A stretch of DNA of 64,000 bases from a bacterium (GTDB lineage: Bacteria; Auribacterota; Auribacteria; Auribacterales; Auribacteraceae): the NCBI GenBank assembly GCA_018435605.1, contig JAHDNF010000008.1, positions 251,192 through 315,191 on the forward strand, in the 5' to 3' direction. Position numbers and translations under genes: made by a program. The notes below the pieces were generated by a model that ran no database searches, was not told where the DNA came from, and saw nothing but the letters and a program-made list of their open reading frames with translations. Positions 56,877-64,000 of this stretch are shown piece by piece; positions within the stretch are counted from its first letter, which is position 1; each line of letters starts with the position of its first letter.

Positions 56877-56904
56877 TTGACTGAAATCTTCAGGCAGTTA
56901 AAAT
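56877..56904 (+). promoter_or_regulatory. promoter of the prfA-to-rnhB operon
   Basis: TTGACT (56877-56882), a 16-base spacer and TAAAAT (56899-56904) begin five bases after the rpmE terminator and lie 22 bases before prfA. Confidence 0.6.
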
Positions 56905-56926
56905 AATACTGTCAGAGGGTATTTTT

Positions 56927-58021
56927 ATGTTTGTACAGGCTTGCGAAACATTTATTAAACGGAAAGCGGAAGTGGAAAACCTTCTCGCTGACACTGCGGT
57001 AATATCTGACAGGGATCGATACCAGTCATTGACAAAGGAGTATTCGTTTCTTGAAGAAGTCGAGCTTACATATCGTCAATATGAATCTGTTCAAGCACAA
57101 CTCGAATCAAATTTGGAAATGTGTGAAAATGATGACGGTCACGATCCTGATTTTATGGAATTACTTCGTCTTGATATAGAATCTCTCGAGGAAAAAAAGA
57201 AACAAATAGAACTGAAATTGAAAGAATTGTTATTGCCAAAAGACAAAAATGACGACCGAAATACTATTGTCGAAATACGGGCAGGAACCGGAGGAGAGGA
57301 AGCGGCGCTTTTCGCCTCCGAGCTGTATAGGATGTATTGCCGCTACGCAGAGGAACAAGGCTGGAAAATAGAGCCTATGGATACTACTGCCACATCGCTT
57401 GGCGGTATTAAGGAAGTCGTTTTTAGTATTATCGGTGACAGCGTATATAAAAAAATGCGTTACGAAAGCGGTGTGCATAGGGTGCAACGTGTGCCGGCAA
57501 CGGAATCCAGCGGCAGGCTACACACCTCGGCGGTTACAGTAGCGGTATTACCCGAAGCGGAACAAATCGAAATCAATATTGATCCCAAAGACCTTCGAAT
57601 AGACACATTCCGGTCATCAGGGCCGGGCGGACAGAGCGTCAATACCATGGATTCAGCTGTTCGAATAACTCATTTACCTACCAGACTCGTGGTACAGTGC
57701 CAAGATGAAAAATCCCAGTTGAAAAACAAGACAAAAGCAATGAGGGTTTTGCGCGCACGCTTGTTGGAAATAAAGGAAAAAGAAGAACACGACCAACGTG
57801 CTAAAGAGCGTCGCGAACAGGTTTCCACCGGTGACCGCAGTGCGAAAATCAGAACATACAATTATCCGCAAAACAGAGTTACCGATCATCGGTATAATTT
57901 GACCATATACGATCTTGAAAATATTCTGGCCGGTTCGCTCGACCAGATTATCAGTGAAATTCTGGCATACAATTACCATGAATATATCAAAGATAAATTC
58001 GGTCCGCTGGCGACCGCCTGA
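56927..58021 (+). CDS. prfA: peptide chain release factor 1
   Basis: The 364-residue protein has RF1 features. The codon-reading tripeptide PAT sits in HRVQRVPATESSGRLHTSA, and the catalytic GGQ is at 234-236 (GPGGQSVN). It releases peptides at UAA and UAG. The absence of an SPF tripeptide excludes RF2. The gene that methylates its GGQ glutamine, prmC, follows 23 bases downstream. It leads a nine-gene co-directional run. Confidence 0.97.
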   Translation: MFVQACETFIKRKAEVENLLADTAVISDRDRYQSLTKEYSFLEEVELTYRQYESVQAQLESNLEMCENDDGHDPDFMELLRLDIESLEEKKKQIELKLKELLLPKDKNDDRNTIVEIRAGTGGEEAALFASELYRMYCRYAEEQGWKIEPMDTTATSLGGIKEVVFSIIGDSVYKKMRYESGVHRVQRVPATESSGRLHTSAVTVAVLPEAEQIEINIDPKDLRIDTFRSSGPGGQSVNTMDSAVRITHLPTRLVVQCQDEKSQLKNKTKAMRVLRARLLEIKEKEEHDQRAKERREQVSTGDRSAKIRTYNYPQNRVTDHRYNLTIYDLENILAGSLDQIISEILAYNYHEYIKDKFGPLATA

Positions 58022-58044
58022 TCGAAAGGATACCGCATCATACC

Positions 58045-58935
58045 ATGGATCAAGAGTGGACAATATTATCAATTATCAACTGGGGAGATGAGTATTTACA
58101 CAGGCATGAAATAGAATTTTCACGACTGACCATAGAGCTGATGTTGGCAAAAATATATAACTGCAAACGGATCGATTTATACCTTCAATACGACCAGCCG
58201 TTAACACCAGACGAGTTAAAAAATCTCAAGCAAATGGTCAAAGAACGGATAAAAGGACGACCTCTACAATACATATTAGGCGAGGTGGATTTTTTCGATA
58301 CTAACCTGTTGGTATGCGAAGGAGTTCTTATACCGCGCCCCGAAACGGAACTGCTTGTAGAAGCAATTGTAGCGGATATCGATACATATAAAACGGAAAA
58401 TTGTCCGGTCATACTTGATCTGGGAACCGGATCAGGCAATATATCGATTGCAGTTGCAAAAAAATGCGATTCGTGTAAAATATTTGCCTGCGATATATCG
58501 TCGAAAGCATTGGACATAGCAAAAGAAAATGCCGTTCGCAACAATGTAGCGGACAAAATAAATTTTTTTAAGGCGGATATACTGCATGACTGGAACCGAA
58601 AAACAAAAACGGAATTCGATTATATAGTATCCAATCCGCCGTATGTCTCATTAAAGGATAAACGCGAATTATCAAGGGAAGTCCTTGATTTCGAGCCTCA
58701 TGAGGCTCTGTTTTCCGGAGAGCGCGGTACAGAGTTCTACGAACGGATTATAGATTATTTCAGTTCGTGGCTTAAACCTGACGGGGCTATGTTTTTTGAA
58801 ATAGGTATTAATCAAAAACAACCGGTATTGCAGTTTTTACAGGAAAAAGGGTTTTACGATATTTCTATGATAGACGATTTGAAACGAATACCGCGTGTAG
58901 TCAGAGCTCGAAAAAAGCAACGCAAAAAGGGTTGA
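58045..58935 (+). CDS. prmC: release factor glutamine methyltransferase PrmC
   Basis: A 296-residue protein with an N-terminal helical substrate domain (about 1-85, ending GRPLQYILGEVDF), the IPRPETELLVE segment, SAM motif ILDLGTGSGNISIAV and the catalytic SNPPYVS. It methylates the GGQ glutamine of release factors and is encoded next to its substrate prfA. murA starts two bases past its stop codon. Confidence 0.96.
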   Translation: MDQEWTILSIINWGDEYLHRHEIEFSRLTIELMLAKIYNCKRIDLYLQYDQPLTPDELKNLKQMVKERIKGRPLQYILGEVDFFDTNLLVCEGVLIPRPETELLVEAIVADIDTYKTENCPVILDLGTGSGNISIAVAKKCDSCKIFACDISSKALDIAKENAVRNNVADKINFFKADILHDWNRKTKTEFDYIVSNPPYVSLKDKRELSREVLDFEPHEALFSGERGTEFYERIIDYFSSWLKPDGAMFFEIGINQKQPVLQFLQEKGFYDISMIDDLKRIPRVVRARKKQRKKG

Positions 58936-58937
58936 CA

Positions 58938-60209
58938 ATGGATAGACTTAGGGTAATAGGCGGAACGTCACTTACAGGAGCAGTGCGCATTGACGGCGCA
59001 AAAAATGCCGCACTGCCTATTTTAGCCGCAACAATTCTAGGTGATTCTCCGTCGATAATTCGCAATGTGCCTCCTTTAAGTGATGTGAAGACCATGCTGT
59101 CTATTCTGGAATCGCTTGGCGCCGTATGTAGTTTCGATATGGAAAACAATGTCATTACAGTCGATCCCACAACAATAAACAATTATACTGCTCCTTATGA
59201 TCTTGTTAGAAAAATGCGCGGATCTATTTGCGTTTTAGGACCGTTAATAGGGAAATTTGGCAAAGGAACCGTTTCGTTTCCCGGCGGGTGTGTTATAGGA
59301 CAACGGCCTATTGACTTACATCTTAAAGGATTGCGTGCGCTTAACGTATCAATGAACATAAATCATGGTTATATAGAAGCCTCAACCGATGATTTAAGAG
59401 GAAACGTGGTGTTTCTGGGAGGACGGTTCGGTTCAAGCGTTCTTGCTACGGCAAATATTATGCTCGCCGCGGTCAAGGCAAAAGGAACCACAGTAATTGA
59501 AAGCGCGGCATGTGAACCTGAATTGGTCGACCTCGCGAATTTCCTCAAAGCAATGGGAGCTAAAATAGACCACGCAGGAGCTCATTCTATAACCATAGAA
59601 GGCGTGCAAAACCTTGACGGAGTGGACTATACAGTCATACCAGACCGTATCGAAGCAGGTACGTATATTCTGGCCGGAGCCATAACCCGATCTAAAGTTA
59701 CCATAGAAAATATAATCAAGGAACATTTGTGGGCGCTAAACGATATATTGACCCACTCCGGAGTATTGATAGAAACAAAAGATAACTCTATCACTGTCGA
59801 CGCGCGCTCAGGTATCTTTAAACCGCTTGATATAACAACATTGCCATACCCCGGTTTTCCGACAGACCTGCAAGCTCAGATGATGGCATTTATGATCTCT
59901 GTCAAAGGCATAAGCGTTATCACAGAAAAAATTTTTCCTGACAGGTTTATGCATATAGCAGAGCTCAACCGTATGGCCGCAGACATATCGCTTGAGCACG
60001 CTACGGCAATAATTAAAGGCGGCACTCCATTGAGCGGAGCTCCATTGATGGCATCCGACCTGCGCGCCAGCGCGGCGCTCGTGTTAGCCGGACTTATTGC
60101 TCAGGGGGAAACGGTCATTAATCGTATATATCATCTTGACCGAGGATATTACAAAATGGAAGAAAAGTTAAGATCGCTTGGCGCCCAAATCGAAAGGATA
60201 CCGGAATGA
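58938..60209 (+). CDS. murA: UDP-N-acetylglucosamine 1-carboxyvinyltransferase MurA
   Basis: A 423-residue EPT-fold enzyme with DGAKNAALPILAA near the start and the catalytic-loop cysteine Cys118 in FPGGCVIGQRPIDLHLKGL. It catalyses the first committed step of peptidoglycan synthesis. Retention of the cysteine predicts fosfomycin sensitivity. I start at ATG 58938 in preference to the TTG two codons earlier. The next gene overlaps its stop (ATGA). Confidence 0.97.
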   Translation: MDRLRVIGGTSLTGAVRIDGAKNAALPILAATILGDSPSIIRNVPPLSDVKTMLSILESLGAVCSFDMENNVITVDPTTINNYTAPYDLVRKMRGSICVLGPLIGKFGKGTVSFPGGCVIGQRPIDLHLKGLRALNVSMNINHGYIEASTDDLRGNVVFLGGRFGSSVLATANIMLAAVKAKGTTVIESAACEPELVDLANFLKAMGAKIDHAGAHSITIEGVQNLDGVDYTVIPDRIEAGTYILAGAITRSKVTIENIIKEHLWALNDILTHSGVLIETKDNSITVDARSGIFKPLDITTLPYPGFPTDLQAQMMAFMISVKGISVITEKIFPDRFMHIAELNRMAADISLEHATAIIKGGTPLSGAPLMASDLRASAALVLAGLIAQGETVINRIYHLDRGYYKMEEKLRSLGAQIERIPE

Positions 60210-60871
60210 TAAGAAGAAAATGTGTTATGTTATTATCTGTAACAATTTTTCTTTTTGTCTCAGTATGCTTTGCACATGCTGAGATTATATATTTAAAAGG
60301 AGGAGGCATGATGAAGGGGCAAATCCTCGAAAAAAAGAGCGATTCCCTTACCTTGTCTGTTAAATACGGCGCAATATCGCTGACAAGAAAAGAAGTAGAT
60401 AAAATCAGCGAAGATTCCGACCCTGATGCGATTCTTGATCTTGCGAGATATTACGTTTCTAAGGAAGAATGGGAAAATGCAGTGGAAGAATTCGACAATC
60501 TGCTTCTTATAAAACCCGAGATGCGAGATGAAGTGTTAAACTATTTATCTGATGTCAATTTTACTAAGTCCGCCAAATCCCGTAGGGATAGTTTTAAAAA
60601 TGTTACTGAAGCCTATCAATTGATTGAAGAAGGGAAAATGCTTGTAAACTTCGGCCAAAAACAATTAAAATATAAAAGTGGGTTCGCCGACGAGGAGTTT
60701 CAGAAAAAAATTCACGCTATTGCCAAGAAGAATATCAGCAAGGGCGAAGCCATGATTAAGAAAGGGCAGTCGGTTATAGATTCTTATCATCGCCAACGCG
60801 ATGAAGAAATCCGCAAAGCCCGTGAAAAAGATGAACAGGAAGCAAAAGAAAAAAAAGGTAAAAATCAATAG
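60206..60871 (+). CDS. secreted protein with an 'LKGG...KGQI' domain and charged coiled coil
   Basis: A 221-residue protein. A signal peptide covers about 1-25 (ending FAHAE). Residues 26-70 form a small beta domain, beginning EIIYLKGGGMMKGQILEKKS, that matches the repeated unit of the HtrA-like protein at 2206-4482. A TPR-like pair (about 75-110) and a highly charged C-terminal helix (195-221) follow. It overlaps murA by four bases and ffh by one base, so it is firmly embedded in an essential operon. Function is unknown. An envelope scaffold role is inferred. Confidence 0.7.
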   Translation: MIRRKCVMLLSVTIFLFVSVCFAHAEIIYLKGGGMMKGQILEKKSDSLTLSVKYGAISLTRKEVDKISEDSDPDAILDLARYYVSKEEWENAVEEFDNLLLIKPEMRDEVLNYLSDVNFTKSAKSRRDSFKNVTEAYQLIEEGKMLVNFGQKQLKYKSGFADEEFQKKIHAIAKKNISKGEAMIKKGQSVIDSYHRQRDEEIRKAREKDEQEAKEKKGKNQ

Positions 60872-62193
60872 TGTTCGAGTCATTATCGGAGAAACTGAAC
60901 TCGGTATTCAAAAATTTACGCGGCTACGGCAGATTGAGCGAGAAGAACATCAAAGATGCTCTGCGCGAAATCAAACTTGCTCTGCTTGAAGCAGACGTCA
61001 ATTATATTGTAGTAAAAGAATTTGTCGAGGCGGTTAAAGAAAAAGCGGTCGGCTCTAAAGTATTGGATAGTATCACGCCGGGACAACAGATCGTAAAAAT
61101 CGTACATGACGAAATTGTACGGCTTATGGGGGGTACCCCTTATCCTGTTGAATTGAAAGGCAAGAAAAACCGAATCATGCTGGTCGGACTGCAAGGTTCC
61201 GGAAAAACGACTTCAGCGGCTAAACTGGCTTCGTATTTTCGTAAAAAAGGGTTTTCTCCGTTCATGGTTGCTCTGGATATACAGCGGCCAGCGGCAATGG
61301 ATCAACTGGCGTTTCTCGGTAAACAAATCGACGTGCCGGTGTATCTGGATAAAAAAGAAAAAAAGGTAGTGAAAATAGCTGAACAGGCAATGGAAAAAGC
61401 TAGACAGACAGAAGTGTCGCTAGAATTGTTCGATACAGCCGGACGGTTACATATAGATGACGCACTGATGGATGAACTCATATCTTTGAAAAACACCATC
61501 AAACCTGACGAAATATTATTTGTAGCCGATTCTATGACCGGTCAGGACGCGGTCAATAGTATTAAAGTATTTCACGACAAACTATCTTTAACTGGCGTCA
61601 TATTAACAAAAATTGACGGCGATGCAAGAGGCGGTGCGGCGTTATCTATAAAATCGACTACCGGTTGTCCGATACGTTTTGTTGGTATAGGCGAGAAAAT
61701 AAATGACTTTGATGTTTTTTACCCCGAACGTATGGCTTCGCGCGTTCTAGGGATGGGCGACATTGTTAGTCTGGTGGAAAAGGCGCAAGAACAATTCGAT
61801 GAAAAACAGGCTAAGGAACTGCAAAAAAAGATAAAGAAAAACGATTTAAATTTGGTTGATTTTCTGGCACAATTACGTCAATTACGTAAACTCGGCCCGC
61901 TAGAAAACATACTTTCTATGCTACCCGGCGCCGGAAACATGAAGGGATTAGCTGTAGACGAAAAAGAACTTATTCATATAGAAGCTATCATTCAGTCAAT
62001 GACTACGCGAGAGCGTGTCAACCCTCAACTGATTGATTTAAGCAGGAAACGGCGAATTGCCCGAGGTAGCGGAACGTCGGTGCAGGATGTCAATAAACTG
62101 CTAAAAAACTTTTTTACAATGAAGAAAATGATGAAGAAATTAGTTTCACAAACAAATACAATGCAAAGAATGGGAGGTAAATTATGGCGGTAG
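60871..62193 (+). CDS. ffh: signal recognition particle protein Ffh
   Basis: The 440-residue GTPase has an N-domain (about 1-90), a G-domain with GLQGSGKTTSAAKLA, DIQRPAAMDQL, DTAGRLHID and TKIDGDARGG, and a methionine-rich M-domain (about 320-440) ending QTNTMQRMGGK. It binds signal sequences with 4.5S RNA and targets ribosomes to the membrane. The start is GTG at 60871, whose G is the last base of the upstream stop (TAGTG). The end overlaps rpsP by ten bases. Confidence 0.97.
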   Translation: MFESLSEKLNSVFKNLRGYGRLSEKNIKDALREIKLALLEADVNYIVVKEFVEAVKEKAVGSKVLDSITPGQQIVKIVHDEIVRLMGGTPYPVELKGKKNRIMLVGLQGSGKTTSAAKLASYFRKKGFSPFMVALDIQRPAAMDQLAFLGKQIDVPVYLDKKEKKVVKIAEQAMEKARQTEVSLELFDTAGRLHIDDALMDELISLKNTIKPDEILFVADSMTGQDAVNSIKVFHDKLSLTGVILTKIDGDARGGAALSIKSTTGCPIRFVGIGEKINDFDVFYPERMASRVLGMGDIVSLVEKAQEQFDEKQAKELQKKIKKNDLNLVDFLAQLRQLRKLGPLENILSMLPGAGNMKGLAVDEKELIHIEAIIQSMTTRERVNPQLIDLSRKRRIARGSGTSVQDVNKLLKNFFTMKKMMKKLVSQTNTMQRMGGKLWR

Positions 62194-62441
62194 TAATGAG
62201 ATTGAAGCGAATGGGCACAAAGAAACTCACTTGTTTCCGAATTGTGGTAACGGATTCCAAACAGCCGCGCGACGGACGTTCAATTGAGGAAATCGGTTTT
62301 TATGATCCTAAGAAAAAAGAAACGGTGCTGAATATCAATAAGGAACGTGCCGAACACTGGCTTAACGTCGGCGCCATACCCACTGAAACAGTAAGAAATC
62401 TGCTAAAGCATGAGGGTATTGCGGTTACACGTTCCAAATGA
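62184..62441 (+). CDS. rpsP: 30S ribosomal protein S16
   Basis: The 85-residue protein begins VMRLKRMGTKKLTCFRIVV, then DSKQPRDGRSIEEIGFYDP, both characteristic of S16. A GGGAGG sequence precedes the ATG inside ffh. It forms part of the classical ffh-rpsP-trmD-rplS order, although the usual rimM gene between rpsP and trmD is absent here. trmD overlaps the stop by four bases. Confidence 0.98.
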   Translation: MAVVMRLKRMGTKKLTCFRIVVTDSKQPRDGRSIEEIGFYDPKKKETVLNINKERAEHWLNVGAIPTETVRNLLKHEGIAVTRSK

Positions 62442-63154
62442 GGATTGATATACTTTCAATTTTCACAGATTCATATTTCGCGCCGTTACAGGATAGTATC
62501 CTCAAACGCGCTCAGGAACAGAATCTGATATCGATCCTGTATCATAATTTGAGAGATTATACGACTGATTTTCACAAAACAGTCGATGACAGGCCTTACG
62601 GCGGAGGGCCGGGAATGGTATTCAAACCCGAACCTCTTTATAAAGCAATCAGAGATATTGCCAAAGACGGATGCACCATGATAATGCCGTCTCCGGAAGG
62701 AACTGTACTCGGACAAGACACCGTTAAAAAATTGGCCGTTCAACCGCATTTATTTTTTATATGTGGACATTATGAGGGGATTGATGCTAGAATAAGCGAT
62801 TTGTTCCCTATAGAAAAAATTTCTATAGGGGATTACGTAATAACGAGCGGAAGTCTCGCTACGATGATCATAATCGACGCGGTGGTTCGTCAGATACCGG
62901 GAGTAGTAGGTTGCGGCGAATCGGTAGAGCAGGATTCGTTTTACAGCGGCTTGCTTGATCATCCGCATTACACACGACCTGCTGAATTTATGGGTCTTAA
63001 AGTACCGGAAGTATTGTTGTCTGGTAATCATAAAGAGATAGAGCAATGGCGTTTTGAGCAGTCACAATCGCTTACTAAATCGAAACGTCCCGACTTATGG
63101 TTGAAATATATACGTTTACAAGATGATATACAATTTAAGAACAAGGAGAAGTAA
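62438..63154 (+). CDS. trmD: tRNA (guanine-N1)-methyltransferase TrmD
   Basis: The 238-residue SPOUT enzyme has the substrate loop [13 protein letters not shown], the knotted SAM site ([22 protein letters not shown]), and the C-terminal [13 protein letters not shown]. It makes m1G37 in tRNAs reading CNN and GGG-type codons, preventing frameshifts. ATGA overlap with rpsP shows translational coupling. Confidence 0.97.
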   Translation: MRIDILSIFTDSYFAPLQDSILKRAQEQNLISILYHNLRDYTTDFHKTVDDRPYGGGPGMVFKPEPLYKAIRDIAKDGCTMIMPSPEGTVLGQDTVKKLAVQPHLFFICGHYEGIDARISDLFPIEKISIGDYVITSGSLATMIIIDAVVRQIPGVVGCGESVEQDSFYSGLLDHPHYTRPAEFMGLKVPEVLLSGNHKEIEQWRFEQSQSLTKSKRPDLWLKYIRLQDDIQFKNKEK

Positions 63155-63156
63155 TT

Positions 63157-63501
63157 ATGGATCTCATTAAAAAAATTGAAGGGGAACAGTTGAAAAACGA
63201 AGTTCCTGTATTCAATGTCGGTGATACTATCAAAGTATCAATGAAAATCGTCGAAGGAGACAGGGAACGAGTACAGGTGTTTCAAGGAACAGTAATAGCT
63301 CGTTGCGGAAACAATGCGAACGAAACATTTACTGTTCGGCGTGTAGTGTACGGCGAAGGTGTCGAGCGTGTTTTTTTACTTCATTCACCGCGTATTGTAG
63401 ATATTGAAGTAACACGCCGAGGTAAAGTACGCCGTGCAAAATTATACTACCTGAAGGATAAAGTCGGTAAAGGCGCTCGCGTCAAGGAAATGAAACGATA
63501 G
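63157..63501 (+). CDS. rplS: 50S ribosomal protein L19
   Basis: The 114-residue protein has [44 protein letters not shown] and RRAKLYYL, all typical of L19. It lies at the 30S-50S interface. AAGGAGAAG sits just before the ATG. It follows trmD by two bases. Confidence 0.98.
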   Translation: MDLIKKIEGEQLKNEVPVFNVGDTIKVSMKIVEGDRERVQVFQGTVIARCGNNANETFTVRRVVYGEGVERVFLLHSPRIVDIEVTRRGKVRRAKLYYLKDKVGKGARVKEMKR

Positions 63502-63505
63502 TAAA

Positions 63506-64000
63506 ATGTTCCGGTTCGAGGAATTGTATCGAAAAAAAGGAAAATTTCATATTGCGGGTATTGATGAAGCCGGACGAGGGCCTCTTGCAGGGCCGGTTGT
63601 TGCCGCGGCGGTTGTTTTGCCGGTTGTAATAGGTATTGATGGTATAAACGATTCCAAAAAATTGAGTGAAAAAGTACGTTCGGATCTATTTGAAAAATTA
63701 TTGCGGTGTCCTTCAGTTCAAATCGGAGTGGGTATTGTATCCGAGCGAATCATAGACGAAATAAATATTTTGCAGGCTACGAAACTCGCAATGAAACAGG
63801 CGATTGAAAATTTACCGCAACAGCCCGATCATCTTTTAATAGACGGGTTGTCTCTTGATGGAGTTCTAATCACTCAGACAAAAATAATTAAAGGCGACTC
63901 ATGCAGTATATCTATAGCATCGGCGTCTATCATCGCTAAAGTTATTCGTGACGCAATTATGGTCGAATACGAAAAAGAACTGCCCGGATACAATTTCGCA
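63506..64000 (+). CDS. rnhB: ribonuclease HII (partial, runs off the right edge)
   Basis: The frame opens at ATG 63506, four bases after rplS, and stays open for 165 codons to the window edge. It shows IAGIDEAGRGPLAGPVVAAA, which contains the catalytic DE pair, then DSKKLSEK and SASIIAKVIRD. Ribonuclease HII removes ribonucleotides from DNA-RNA hybrids. The C-terminus is missing. rnhB after rplS is a common order. Confidence 0.95.
   Translation, partial: MFRFEELYRKKGKFHIAGIDEAGRGPLAGPVVAAAVVLPVVIGIDGINDSKKLSEKVRSDLFEKLLRCPSVQIGVGIVSERIIDEINILQATKLAMKQAIENLPQQPDHLLIDGLSLDGVLITQTKIIKGDSCSISIASASIIAKVIRDAIMVEYEKELPGYNFA

Overview
The window is a gene-dense bacterial chromosome segment (roughly 40% GC by eye, not computed). 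It has genes on both strands, many start/stop overlaps and long co-directional operons. It carries no rRNA, phage or transposase genes, so placement rests on gene content. Three things suggest a member of, or relative of, the PVC superphylum or a neighbouring candidate phylum: a pilus-like locus resembling the Akkermansia Amuc_1098-1102 group, a GldA/GldF/GldG/DUF4340 ABC cluster, and secreted proteins with a small 'LKNG...EGTI' domain. This placement is an inference.

Layout. 1-7.0 kb: a partial DHH-CBS-CBS tRNA nucleotidyltransferase, a secreted HtrA-like protein that has lost catalytic residues, and a CHASE2-GAF-HD-GYP phosphodiesterase, with two copies of a small palindromic repeat. 7.2-13.9 kb: thioredoxin, a TPR lipoprotein-free secreted protein, two DUF21-CBS membrane proteins and an NtrB/NtrC-like two-component pair. 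14.1-22.5 kb: groES-groEL, RNA polymerase omega, the four-gene ABC cluster and a rhomboid protease. 22.5-24.7 kb: a Mut7-C RNase-like gene, then a small AT-rich island with a winged-helix-like ORF and a PD-(D/E)XK nuclease, ending at tRNA-Arg(TCG). 24.9-27.7 kb: a sensor with a degenerate kinase core, a single-domain receiver and a membrane-anchored DHp-only protein. 27.8-32.0 kb: sulfide assimilation (metY, cysK) and a MurU/AmgK-like pair. 32.0-40.7 kb: an overlapping operon pabBC-miaB-mutS-mutL-miaA. 41.0-43.5 kb: two glycosyltransferases and a methyltransferase. 44.1-52.4 kb: a pilus-like envelope machine (a secreted protein, a PilM-PilN fusion, a PilO-like protein, a zinc-ribbon/Ca2+-motif protein and two tandem secretins), followed by a GT-C-like membrane protein. 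54.6-64 kb: coaE, rho, rpmE, then an operon prfA-prmC-murA-(secreted protein)-ffh-rpsP-trmD-rplS-rnhB.

How it fits together. The housekeeping genes cover translation fidelity and termination, mismatch repair, protein folding and export, and wall precursor synthesis. The less ordinary content is mostly envelope and signalling machinery: the secretin locus, the split histidine-kinase module, the pseudoprotease family and the ABC/GldG cluster. The nuclease next to tRNA-Arg is the only clear candidate for recent acquisition.
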